Origin: Arthrobacter sp. 31Y
GTDB lineage: Bacteria > Actinomycetota > Actinomycetes > Actinomycetales > Micrococcaceae
Assembly (NCBI RefSeq): GCF_000526335.1
Contig: NZ_JAFW01000001.1
Location: forward strand, 3,782,001 to 3,846,000
Length of the DNA stretch: 64,000 nucleotides
Direction: 5' to 3'
Of the stretch, positions 56,523 to 64,000 are shown one piece after another (the first letter of the stretch is position 1; every line of letters begins with the position of its first letter). The notes beneath the pieces were generated by a model. It saw only the letters and a list, made by a program, of their open reading frames with translations, made no database searches and was not told where the DNA came from. Both the position numbers and the translations under genes were made by a program.

Positions 56523-57218
56523 CTAAGGCTGCGCGGAAGACGTTGCAGTGGCCGGCACACTTGCAGGCGGTGCCTGCTCTGCGGACTTTACGACGGCGGC
56601 GGCCAGGGTTGCGAACTCATCGAGGTTCGCCGTGCCGCTAAGGACGATCGTGGTGCCGCGGTACTCCAGGACCATGCTGCGTTTTTCCTTGCCGGAGTCC
56701 CTCAATTCCCATTCCTGGCCGCCCGCGCTCCGGGTGCCCGTTACAGGAAGGTTCTCCGTCTGCTGCAAAACCCACGTGGGGTTCGCCTGGCTGGTTTGGG
56801 TGAGCCCAATGAACTTTTCCTTGGGAGTCAGGAAACCGATCTCCCAGGTAGGTACGCCGCTGCCCGTGCCGGACTCCCAGCGGGCGTAGTTGGGCTTGAA
56901 TGTGTCGCCCGTATCCGGGGTGACCGGTGTGAATCCCGCCACACCTGTGGCGTTGCGGGCGATGGCCGAGACGTCAACATCAGGCCGGAAACCCTCGCCC
57001 TTGGGGGCCGGGTTCATCAAAACGATGGGGAGGAAAGCCAAGACGCAGACCAGCAGCGCAATGACCATGCCGATGACCGAAGCGTTGGCCCGCTTGGCAG
57101 CTTTCGCCGCAATGACGGGTTTAAAGGGGGCATCCGTGGCTGCCTGGGCATCGGTGGGGTTGGCCGCTGCAGCCTCAGACGGGTTCTCTGCTGCGGGCTT
57201 GTCCTGCGTTTCACTCAC
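56523..57218 (-). CDS. DUF4245 membrane-anchored protein
   Basis: A 231-residue protein. About 45 N-terminal residues are low-complexity (Ala/Glu/Pro) and cytoplasmic, followed by one helix (about 49-68, ASVIGMVIALLVCVLAFLPI) and an extracytoplasmic domain with NYARWESGTGSGVPTWEIGFLTPKEKF in pieces. I recognise it as DUF4245, often divergent from glpX in actinobacteria. Function unknown. The GTG at 57218 follows GGAGGG closely, an unusually short spacing, so the start is not certain. Confidence 0.8.
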   Translation of the reverse strand: MSETQDKPAAENPSEAAAANPTDAQAATDAPFKPVIAAKAAKRANASVIGMVIALLVCVLAFLPIVLMNPAPKGEGFRPDVDVSAIARNATGVAGFTPVTPDTGDTFKPNYARWESGTGSGVPTWEIGFLTPKEKFIGLTQTSQANPTWVLQQTENLPVTGTRSAGGQEWELRDSGKEKRSMVLEYRGTTIVLSGTANLDEFATLAAAVVKSAEQAPPASVPATATSSAQP

Positions 57219-57403
57219 CCCTCCATGATCCCTTATCCGGGCAGGGAACACACATCCGGCAACCTCACCACAGGTGCCGGGGGCCGTGGTCATCCAAAGA
57301 CTCCTGGACCACGCGGCGACTATGATCGTTGATAGAGGAACCCCGGGTTGCCCCGTGCAACCATGTCCGGTCCCGTGAATCGTCACTCGAAGAAGAGGTT
57401 CAA

Positions 57404-58441
57404 GTGTCTCCTGCACCAATGACCCAGCAGTATTCCACGATTTCGCCGTCGCTCGCCGTCGGCCTCGACGAACCCGACCGCAACCTTGCGCTTGAACTCG
57501 TCCGTGTCACCGAAGCCGCGGCAATTGCCGGCGGCCACTGGGTAGGTTTCGGTGACAAAAACAAGGCAGACGGCGCCGCCGTCGATGCCATGCGTTCATT
57601 CCTTCAAACCGTCCACTTCAACGGCGTCGTGGTCATCGGTGAAGGCGAAAAAGATGAAGCCCCCATGCTGTTCAACGGCGAGCAGGTTGGTGACGGCACC
57701 GGTCCCGAGTGTGACGTCGCCGTCGACCCCATCGACGGAACCCGCCTGACCGCCCTCGGCATCAACAACGCCCTCGCGGTGCTGGCAGTTGCTGAGCGTG
57801 GCTCCATGTTCGACCCCTCCGCCGTGTTCTACATGGAGAAGCTCGTTACCGGCCCCGAAGCCGCCGACATGGTGGACCTGCGCCTGCCCGTCAAGCAGAA
57901 CCTGCACCTCATCGCCAAAGCCAAGGGCGTCAAGGTCAACCAGCTCAACGTCATGATCCTGGACCGCGACCGCCACCGCCCCCTCGTGGAGGAAATCCGC
58001 GAAGCCGGTGCACGCACCAAGTTCATCATGGACGGTGACGTTGCCGGCGCCATCGCAGCAGCCCGCTCCGGCACCGGCGTGGACGCCCTCATGGGCATCG
58101 GTGGTACCCCGGAAGGCATTGTCACCGCCTGCGCCATCAAGTCCCTCGGTGGTGTCATCCAGGGCCGCCTGTGGCCCACCTCGGACGACGAGAAGCAGAA
58201 GGCCATCGACGCCGGACACGACCTCGACCGCGTCCTGTCCACCAACGACCTCGTCACCTCGGACAACTGCTACTTCGCAGCAACCGGCATCACCGACGGC
58301 GACCTCCTCCACGGCGTGCGCTACCAGAAGGACCGCGTCATGACGCAGTCCATCGTGATGCGCTCCAAGTCCGGGACGGTGCGCTTCGTTGAAGCTGAGC
58401 ACCACGCCTCCAAGTGGGAGACGTACGCGCGTAAGGCGTAA
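57404..58441 (+). CDS. glpX: Fructose-1,6-bisphosphatase class II
   Basis: A 345-residue gluconeogenic phosphatase. Features are FGDKNKADGAAVDAMR, VVIGEGEKDEAPMLFNGE, DVAVDPIDGTRLTA (metal site) and GIGGTPEGIVTACAIKSLGG. GlpX is the usual FBPase of actinobacteria. The GTG at 57404 has AAGAGG 6 nt upstream. The ATG at 57419 is an alternative. Divergent from DUF4245 and followed by a terminator. Confidence 0.95.
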   Translation: MSPAPMTQQYSTISPSLAVGLDEPDRNLALELVRVTEAAAIAGGHWVGFGDKNKADGAAVDAMRSFLQTVHFNGVVVIGEGEKDEAPMLFNGEQVGDGTGPECDVAVDPIDGTRLTALGINNALAVLAVAERGSMFDPSAVFYMEKLVTGPEAADMVDLRLPVKQNLHLIAKAKGVKVNQLNVMILDRDRHRPLVEEIREAGARTKFIMDGDVAGAIAAARSGTGVDALMGIGGTPEGIVTACAIKSLGGVIQGRLWPTSDDEKQKAIDAGHDLDRVLSTNDLVTSDNCYFAATGITDGDLLHGVRYQKDRVMTQSIVMRSKSGTVRFVEAEHHASKWETYARKA

Positions 58442-58468
58442 CCCCTCCACTGCAGTCGCGTCTTTGAC

Positions 58469-58552
58469 GCGAAAAGCGCCCCATCGCTCTGCGGCTATCT
58501 CCTCGTACCTCGTCGATTTGATGCCGCTCCCGCGATGGGGCGCTTTTCGCTG
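58469..58552 (+). terminator. Long-loop terminator after glpX
   Basis: A perfect 19-bp stem (58469-58487 / 58532-58550; left arm begins GCGAAAAGCGCCCC) encloses a 44-nt loop. The gap lies between convergent genes and both strands could use it. Confidence 0.75.
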
Positions 58553-58611
58553 TTTGGATGCGTTGAGGGCAGCGGCTTACGGTTGCGCGCTGTTTGGGTG
58601 GTGGGGTGGGT

Positions 58612-59547
58612 TTAGCGGAGCTTGTCCCGGAGGCTTCTCGCTAGTTGGTAGGCGCCGTAGCGGAGCTTATTGACTGGGAGGTCCCAGGTGCCGGGGTAGG
58701 CGACTTCGCGGCCACCAAAGGACTTCTTGAAGGCCGTAAAGCCTGCCCATTTGTGGTCCGGCTGGTCCTCGGGCGCTACGCCCCACAAGTCCACGTGTTT
58801 GAGGCCTTTTTCCTTGGCATCGGCCATCAGGGTCACCAGGAGGGGGATGCCCGCGCTGAGTTTGCGATGGGTATCATCCAGGGCTGCGTGAGCGTACACG
58901 CGTGTGTCGGCAGAATCGTAGGCGAAGGCAGCGGCGATCGCTTCGCCCTCAAGCTCGGCGATGAACAACGTTCCCGCGCCGTTGGGCAGCAACGAGGCGG
59001 CTACTTGCGTGAGGTACTCGTCGCTTTGGGGTTTGAAGCCGTTCCGGGCAGCCGTCAGTTGAAGGAAATGCAGGAGAATCTTGATGTCAGCTGGATCCTG
59101 GGACGCACGGAACGTTACGCCCTTCTTGTGGATGTTCCGGTAAAGGTTTCGGTTGGTCGGCTTCATGCCGGCCAGGACGTCCTTGAAGTCCCCCTCAAGA
59201 TCCACAATCCAGCTGAGCTCCGGCTGTTGGTTGACCGGCGCCGGGCGCAAGCCGCGCGCGCGGAGGAGAGTGCCGGCGTCGGACGCTCCAAAGCCTGCAG
59301 CGGCAGGCTCCATCCGAACGAAGACCGCACGCTCCTTTTTGGCCAGGTCCACCAACGCCGCAGTAGCGGCGTCGAAACCTTCCACGGACTCGGCCACGGG
59401 GCCGTAAGGAGCATAAATGACCTTGCCGGCAGGGTTCTTCTCCTCAATGGCAAGGAAGCTCCAGCCGGGTCCGGACTGCTCATGGACGCGGCGTCCCAAG
59501 GAACGCTGGAAAGCCGCCCAAGCGGGCGTTTGCAGGAAGAACTCCAT
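58612..59547 (-). CDS. FemX/FemAB-like aminoacyl transferase
   Basis: A 311-residue protein of the FemAB family (double GNAT fold) that adds amino acids from aminoacyl-tRNA to peptidoglycan precursors. Seen are the opening FLQTPAWAAFQRSLG, WIVDLEGDFKDVLAGMKPTNRNLYRNIHKKGV (the usual K/R-rich segment), and KHVDLWGVAPEDQPDHKWAGFTAFKKSFGG, all characteristic. No coiled-coil arm is obvious, as in FemX-type enzymes. The attached residue is unknown. ATG at 59547, 3 nt after the manA stop, so cotranscribed. Confidence 0.88.
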   Translation of the reverse strand: MEFFLQTPAWAAFQRSLGRRVHEQSGPGWSFLAIEEKNPAGKVIYAPYGPVAESVEGFDAATAALVDLAKKERAVFVRMEPAAAGFGASDAGTLLRARGLRPAPVNQQPELSWIVDLEGDFKDVLAGMKPTNRNLYRNIHKKGVTFRASQDPADIKILLHFLQLTAARNGFKPQSDEYLTQVAASLLPNGAGTLFIAELEGEAIAAAFAYDSADTRVYAHAALDDTHRKLSAGIPLLVTLMADAKEKGLKHVDLWGVAPEDQPDHKWAGFTAFKKSFGGREVAYPGTWDLPVNKLRYGAYQLARSLRDKLR

Positions 59548-59550
59548 GGA

Positions 59551-60801
59551 TCAGTTCCCCAGGCCCGTGGTCACTGCAAAGGCAACACTGACGTCCGTGG
59601 CACCCTGCACGGGGTGAACGTTGACGGGCGCTTCGATGTCGGGGATGAACGCGGCGGCGCCGCGCTCAAGTCGGAGGTCGCTCTTGGGGGAATCGAGCAA
59701 CACTGAACCGGAGACCACCACGACGACGGCTGGCCCGGTTTGTGCCAGGGGCACCGGCTCGGCGCCGGGGCCAAGCTCAATGCGCTGCAGCTGGAATTCC
59801 TTGAACGGCGGGCGGTACAGTTCCTGCCCGAATTCCGTCCCGCTGAGCTGGACACGCGGCACGCCCAGAGCTTCGAAGCGCACGGTCCTGAGCAACTCAG
59901 GAATGTCCAGGTGTTTGTTGGTGAGGCCACCGCGCAGCACGTTGTCCGAGGATGCCATGACTTCCACCCCCAAGCCGTGGAGGTAGGCGTGGATATTCCC
60001 GGCCGGCAGGTAAACAGCCTCGCCGGGCTCCAGGGACAGGTGGTTGAGAAGGAGCGAGATGAGGACGCCGGGATCGCCGGGGAAGGCCTCGTTGATGTCC
60101 AGCATCGCAGCAAGCACTTCACGGTGCGGTTCCAACGGCGCGCCGGCTGAGAAGACGGCCACTACCTCGTTGATTGCGTCGGAAACCTCACTGCCGCCTT
60201 CGATCAGGCGGCTGAAAGCTGCTTTCAGGGCAGCGGGTTCGTCGCGCACAGCAAGGTCCGAAATGACGTTGGTGATGACCGACGGAACAGCGACGGCAGC
60301 GGAATCAAGGACGCGGGCCAGGTGCTCGAAGACTGCTTTCGACCCCGCGGGTGGCCGGAAGCCGCACATGGCCTTGAACGGAGTCAGGGCAAAGATCATC
60401 TCCGGTTTGTGGTTATCGTCCCGGTAATTACGTTCTGCTGCATCCGCGGGGATGCCGGCAGCGTTCTCGCGGGCGAAGCCCTCCCTCGCCTGATCCAGGC
60501 TCGGGTGCACCTGCAATGACAGGGGCTGAGCGGCGGCCAGGAATTTGGTGAGGAACGGCAGCCGGGGCCCGAACTCTGCGATGCTCTCGGATCCCAGGCA
60601 GCGCACGGGATCCGAGGCGATCAAGGCATCCAGCGGCTGAGTGACCCCATTGGGGTGGACAGCTGTGGAGGGGGAGTCCGGGTGGGCTCCGATCCACATT
60701 TCGGCTTCGGGACCACCCGGTGCCGGCCGCCCCAGCAACTCGGCGATCGCCGTCGTCGAACCCCAAGCATAGGGTCGCAAAACATTTTCAATCTGGTACA
60801 C
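59551..60801 (-). CDS. manA: Mannose-6-phosphate isomerase, class I
   Basis: A 416-residue zinc cupin enzyme interconverting fructose-6-P and mannose-6-P. Features are the opening RPYAWGSTTAIAELLG, zinc ligands in LSLQVHPSLDQA and KPEMIFAL, and EPGEAVYLPAGNIHAYLHGLGVEVMASSDNVLRGGLT with the catalytic Arg region. GTG start at 60801. It supplies mannose for the guanylyltransferase at 3502-4635. Confidence 0.95.
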   Translation of the reverse strand: MYQIENVLRPYAWGSTTAIAELLGRPAPGGPEAEMWIGAHPDSPSTAVHPNGVTQPLDALIASDPVRCLGSESIAEFGPRLPFLTKFLAAAQPLSLQVHPSLDQAREGFARENAAGIPADAAERNYRDDNHKPEMIFALTPFKAMCGFRPPAGSKAVFEHLARVLDSAAVAVPSVITNVISDLAVRDEPAALKAAFSRLIEGGSEVSDAINEVVAVFSAGAPLEPHREVLAAMLDINEAFPGDPGVLISLLLNHLSLEPGEAVYLPAGNIHAYLHGLGVEVMASSDNVLRGGLTNKHLDIPELLRTVRFEALGVPRVQLSGTEFGQELYRPPFKEFQLQRIELGPGAEPVPLAQTGPAVVVVVSGSVLLDSPKSDLRLERGAAAFIPDIEAPVNVHPVQGATDVSVAFAVTTGLGN

Positions 60802-60848
60802 GAAAGAAAGTCCTTATCGTCGCGCTGAACGTGAGGGCGGAAGGCAGC

Positions 60849-62474
60849 TTAGAGCGGTGCGCACTGTCCGTTGGTGGCCACAAGGTCTCGGATGCCTTGC
60901 TCGTCGCCTTGGGCCTTGAGGCCGTTCAGCAACTCGATGGTGATGGGAGTGCCGTCGGGTGCAGTGGTCACGGGCGTGAAGTCGGACGACGGCGACGGCA
61001 ACTGACCCGCAGTTACTGCCCCGGACAGCGGACCGGCGGCCATGATGGCCCCGGCAGCGGCTCCGTCATAGGAGACGACGGCGTCACTCGCCTTGGGAGT
61101 GTTGGACGACGACAGGACTTCCTGGACCTTGGAATGGATCAGGTCAAAGTCCGGCACCGTGGAGAAGGATGCGTCAAAGTCCGGGGGGCCGATAGTGAGG
61201 CGCTTGACCGGCTGGTTCTTGGACTTCAAGGCAAGGTCCACGAAGCTGCCCAGCTGGTTGGAGGAAATGTTGGAGTCGACCACCTTGGTGCCGGCGTTGG
61301 CGATGTCCTCGAACTTAGTGAGGAGGGTGGCGGGGTCCAACTGCTTGAGCATGGCCTGCTGTACGCACTGCTGGCGCGCAATGCGGGCGTAGTCATCCAC
61401 GAATTCGCGGGAACGTCCATACCACAGGGCCTGGAAGCCATTCAGGTGCTGATCACCCGCCGCGATCCAGCCGTCAGGCATGCCGTGAATTCCGTTGGCC
61501 TCGTCAGTGACCGGACCGCTGATGGGTACCCAGCCTCCGGCCTTGATGCGGATGCCACCCATGGCATCGATGAGTTTGGCGAAGCCGTCCATGTCCACCA
61601 GGACATATGCCTGGACGGTGATGCCCAACGTGCCGGACACGGCTTCGAGGGTGGCCTGCGCACCGGGATCGGCAACCCCTGGATAGAGATCCTGGTAGTT
61701 GTTGGTGACCTCGGTGTTGACGGCGTTGATGAGGCATTCGTCGCCGCAGTTGTAGCCGTCCGGGTAGATCTTGCGCATGGGCGAGCCCTCGCTGAACTGC
61801 GCATTTTGAAGGTTTCGGGGGACGGAGATGATGGCACTCTCGCCCGTTTTCGCATCGACACTGATGACGGAGAGGCTGTCCGGACGGCGGCCGGTCCGAT
61901 CGTCTCCGGCGTCGCCGCCCATCATGAGGAAGTTGTAGCGCCCGTCCACGGGATCAATGGCGGGACCGGCATTGAAGATACTGCCGATCGCATTCCGGCT
62001 CACGTTCAGGACGTAGGCGAGATAGCCCAGGGATCCGCTACCGATGACGGTGCTTACTGCCAGGACGACGGCGATGATGGGCCGCATTCCCGGTGCCAGG
62101 AGTGCAGGCCTGATGATCCGCAGCGTATTGAGGAACAGGAACGCCCAGCCCAAGGCCAGCGCCACCAGGATCACAATGATGAACAACGAGCCCACGGGGT
62201 GGGTGGCCAGGCTGAGCAGCAAGCTTCGATTCACCAGGGCAATGATTAGCGTGAGCAGGGCGAGGGCCCACACCGTGATGGTGACGCGCAAGGCAATGCG
62301 GCCAAGTTTGCGGTCTCCGGCAACTATTTGGGCGCTGCCGGGAACAAAGAGAGTGAGGAGGACCAGGACAAAGGCGCGTTTGGTCCGCACCGGAGCGCTT
62401 GCGCCGGAGGGATAGCGGACGGGATCAGTCAGGGCGGCACCGGGCTGATTCGGGGTCTTGTGCATGGTCATCAT
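60849..62474 (-). CDS. LytR-CpsA-Psr (LCP) family wall-polymer ligase
   Basis: A 541-residue membrane protein. The first ~165 residues hold four predicted helices rather than the single one of classical LCP proteins. The LCP domain follows (GRYNFLMMGGDAGDDRTGRRPDSLSVISVD, SVPRNLQ, YVLVDMDGFAKLIDAMGGI, QALWYGRSREFVDDYARIARQQ), with the Arg and Asp residues that bind pyrophosphate and lipid. A C-terminal soluble region with DGTPITIELLNG ends it. LCP enzymes attach glycopolymers to peptidoglycan. The start is one of several adjacent ATGs, 62474 preferred. Confidence 0.9.
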   Translation of the reverse strand: MMTMHKTPNQPGAALTDPVRYPSGASAPVRTKRAFVLVLLTLFVPGSAQIVAGDRKLGRIALRVTITVWALALLTLIIALVNRSLLLSLATHPVGSLFIIVILVALALGWAFLFLNTLRIIRPALLAPGMRPIIAVVLAVSTVIGSGSLGYLAYVLNVSRNAIGSIFNAGPAIDPVDGRYNFLMMGGDAGDDRTGRRPDSLSVISVDAKTGESAIISVPRNLQNAQFSEGSPMRKIYPDGYNCGDECLINAVNTEVTNNYQDLYPGVADPGAQATLEAVSGTLGITVQAYVLVDMDGFAKLIDAMGGIRIKAGGWVPISGPVTDEANGIHGMPDGWIAAGDQHLNGFQALWYGRSREFVDDYARIARQQCVQQAMLKQLDPATLLTKFEDIANAGTKVVDSNISSNQLGSFVDLALKSKNQPVKRLTIGPPDFDASFSTVPDFDLIHSKVQEVLSSSNTPKASDAVVSYDGAAAGAIMAAGPLSGAVTAGQLPSPSSDFTPVTTAPDGTPITIELLNGLKAQGDEQGIRDLVATNGQCAPL

Positions 62475-62485
62475 CCGCTGCCTTC

Positions 62486-63049
62486 CTAGCGGGGGCTCCG
62501 GGCGGAAGCGTTAGCGGGGGAAAAGACCTCTTCCACTTTGTGGCGCAGGTTTTCGCCCTTCTTGGTGGCGACGTCGTTCAGTTCTTGAGCGAACGTGAGG
62601 AGGTCCGCGCGGAGCTTGGTCGCGAGCTCGTCGGTTCCTGAAGCCAGCATGCGAACAGCGAGGAGTCCTGCGTTGCGGGCACCGGCGATGGACACCGTGG
62701 CCACGGGAACACCGGCAGGCATCTGCACGATGGACAGGAGGGAGTCCATGCCGTCCAAGGTCTTGAGGGGAACCGGGACGCCGATGACCGGAAGGGGCGT
62801 CACCGAAGCCAGCATGCCGGGGAGGTGGGCTGCGCCGCCGGCGCCGGCGATGATGACGCGCAGGCCACGTTCGTGTGCCGTCTGTCCGTACCGGATCATC
62901 TCGGTGGGCATGCGGTGGGCTGAGACAACGTCTGCCTCAAAAGGGATGCCGAACTCGGCCAAGGCGTCCGCCGCGGCCTCCATGACGGGCCAATCGGAAT
63001 CCGAGCCCATCACAAGCCCAACGAGCGGGGCTGTTGTTTCCCTAGTCAT
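62486..63049 (-). CDS. purE: N5-carboxyaminoimidazole ribonucleotide mutase
   Basis: A 187-residue class I PurE that moves the carboxyl group of N5-CAIR to C4 in purine synthesis. Conserved segments are [33 protein letters not shown] and [25 protein letters not shown]. The ATG at 63049 overlaps the purK stop by four bases. About 25 residues at the C-terminus extend beyond the usual core. Confidence 0.96.
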   Translation of the reverse strand: MTRETTAPLVGLVMGSDSDWPVMEAAADALAEFGIPFEADVVSAHRMPTEMIRYGQTAHERGLRVIIAGAGGAAHLPGMLASVTPLPVIGVPVPLKTLDGMDSLLSIVQMPAGVPVATVSIAGARNAGLLAVRMLASGTDELATKLRADLLTFAQELNDVATKKGENLRHKVEEVFSPANASARSPR

Positions 63050-64000
63050 ACGGTCTCCTCAAGAGTGGTCTGTTCCGGTTTGCGGCCGTCACGAATGATG
63101 TTGGCCACCGCGGTAGCGCGCTGGCGGACGGAGTCGACGTCGGAAACCGAGCTGCCAACCAGGTTCACGTGGCCGATCTTGCGGCCCGGGCGGACGGACT
63201 TGCCGTAGGAGTGCACCTTCGCTGCGGGCTCGAACGCCAAGGCCATGGGGAAGGCTTTGAAGAGATCCTGGTTGTCGCCGCCCAGGAAGTTCTTCATGAC
63301 CACTACCGGGGCCAAGGCATCGGTAGCGCCCAGCGGTAGGTCCAGGACGGCCCGCAGGTGCTGCTCGAACTGGCTGGTGATGGAGCCGTCTTGCGTCCAG
63401 TGACCTGTGTTGTGCGGGCGCATGGCAAGTTCGTTGATGAGGAAGCCCACTCCGACGCCTGGCGTTTCGAAGAGTTCTGCAGCCATGACCCCCGTGACTC
63501 CGAGTTCGTTGGCAATGCGGAGTGCCGCCTCTTCCGCGGCAGCAGCCACCTCAACCGAAATGTTCTGGGCGGGTGCGATCACTTCGTCGCAAACTCCGTC
63601 CACCTGGATGGTGTGCACAACGGGCCAGGCACGGGATTCGCCACTGGGGCGGCGTGCCACAAGGGCCGAAAGTTCGCGGCTGAAATCAACCTTGGCTTCG
63701 GCAAGCAGAGGGCTCATGGCCTGGAACCAGTCGGAAGTGTCCAAGGCGTCCTCCGGGGAGTCAACAATCCTGACTCCCTTGCCGTCATAGCCTCCGCGCG
63801 GCGTCTTCAAAACCACGGGCCAGCCGATCCTGTCCCCAAAGGCCACCAGCTCATCAACGGTGTTGACCGCTGACCACTCCGGGTTGGGCAGTCCAAGGCG
63901 ATCAATGGCAGCACGCATCACCAGTTTGTCCTGGGCATTAACCAAAGCCTCGGGGCCCGGCTGGACGTTGACACCGGCGTCCAGGAGGGCTTGCAGGTGT
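63046..64000 (-). CDS. purK: N5-carboxyaminoimidazole ribonucleotide synthase (partial, N-terminus off right edge)
   Basis: An ATP-grasp enzyme making N5-CAIR from AIR, bicarbonate and ATP. The last 317 codons are in the window, and the frame is open to position 64000 and beyond. The Met codon at 63945 is internal. Seen are [19 protein letters not shown] (ATP-grasp loop), [47 protein letters not shown] and [14 protein letters not shown]. It is coupled to purE. Confidence 0.95.
   Translation of the reverse strand, partial: HLQALLDAGVNVQPGPEALVNAQDKLVMRAAIDRLGLPNPEWSAVNTVDELVAFGDRIGWPVVLKTPRGGYDGKGVRIVDSPEDALDTSDWFQAMSPLLAEAKVDFSRELSALVARRPSGESRAWPVVHTIQVDGVCDEVIAPAQNISVEVAAAAEEAALRIANELGVTGVMAAELFETPGVGVGFLINELAMRPHNTGHWTQDGSITSQFEQHLRAVLDLPLGATDALAPVVVMKNFLGGDNQDLFKAFPMALAFEPAAKVHSYGKSVRPGRKIGHVNLVGSSVSDVDSVRQRATAVANIIRDGRKPEQTTLEETV

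Noticed and set aside
54321..57332. A 1003-codon open frame on the plus strand opposite fumC, carbonic anhydrase and DUF4245
   Set aside because: It is antisense to three well-supported genes. The codon pattern is a mirror of their GC-rich third positions, and no domain is visible.
60720..62249. A 509-codon plus-strand open frame opposite manA and the LCP gene
   Set aside because: Antisense shadow with skewed composition and no family match.

Overview
The window is a GC-rich, gene-dense chromosomal segment. It fits a Gram-positive actinobacterium of the Micrococcaceae, most likely the Arthrobacter/Paenarthrobacter group. The evidence is indirect: mycothiol chemistry (Mca beside a DUF4307 protein), a core run of mazG, eno, a FtsB/DivIC-type protein, DUF501 and ppx, a DUF4245 protein divergent from glpX, a mycosin-like S8 protease, and frequent GTG/TTG starts with ATGA/GTGA stop-start overlaps. 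I see no rRNA, prophage, insertion sequence or CRISPR array. Most of the window reads as housekeeping and accessory metabolism.

Layout. 1-3247 (minus): the sdhCDAB operon, with sdhB cut by the left edge. 3502-5952: a mannose-1-phosphate guanylyltransferase and an M20 amidohydrolase. 6076-8005: an OhrR/Ohr peroxide module with a linked quinone-type oxidoreductase. 8251-15372: a nucleoside ABC importer followed by cytidine deaminase and thymidine phosphorylase. 15461-18868: two DedA paralogues, adenosine deaminase and MazG. 18985-24299: enolase, a divisome protein, DUF501, exopolyphosphatase and a mycosin-like protease. 24338-26823: type II NADH dehydrogenase and an ACT-GNAT fusion. 26845-26918: an unusual tRNA with a UAA anticodon. 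27142-33719: a branched-chain amino-acid importer split into a plus-strand binding protein and a minus-strand livHMGF operon, with a lipid kinase between them.

34125-36431: a Bax-inhibitor-1 protein and a thiolase. 36496-39852: galT-galK divergent from an aldose-1-epimerase. 39958-43112: an AI-2E-type permease, threonine ammonia-lyase and a rhomboid protease. 43270-46421: GreA, DUF4307, Mca, a small membrane protein and a hemolysin-III protein. 46574-51783: a prenyl transferase, PIN-PhoH, a GNAT, an unrecognised protein, an A24 peptidase and a Nudix hydrolase. 51786-54160: a TetR/MFS efflux pair. 54345-58441: fumarase, carbonic anhydrase, DUF4245 and GlpX. 58612-64000: a FemX-like protein, ManA, an LCP protein, PurE and a partial PurK.

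How the genes fit together. sdh, fumC, ndh and eno supply central carbon metabolism and respiration. The nucleoside importer feeds cdd, deoA and add. manA and the guanylyltransferase bracket the mannose-6-P to GDP-mannose route. uppS, the LCP protein, the FemX-like protein and the FtsB-type protein serve the cell envelope.

The less ordinary signals are: a LivH permease carrying an extracellular carboxypeptidase-regulatory-like domain; a class-I-shaped tRNA with a leucine UAA anticodon; two copies of a ~70-bp palindromic intergenic element; three TGTGA-N6-TCAC (Crp/GlxR-type) sites before the two liv units and ndh; a clear inverted-repeat operator before the TetR gene; and a structured leader before phoH.
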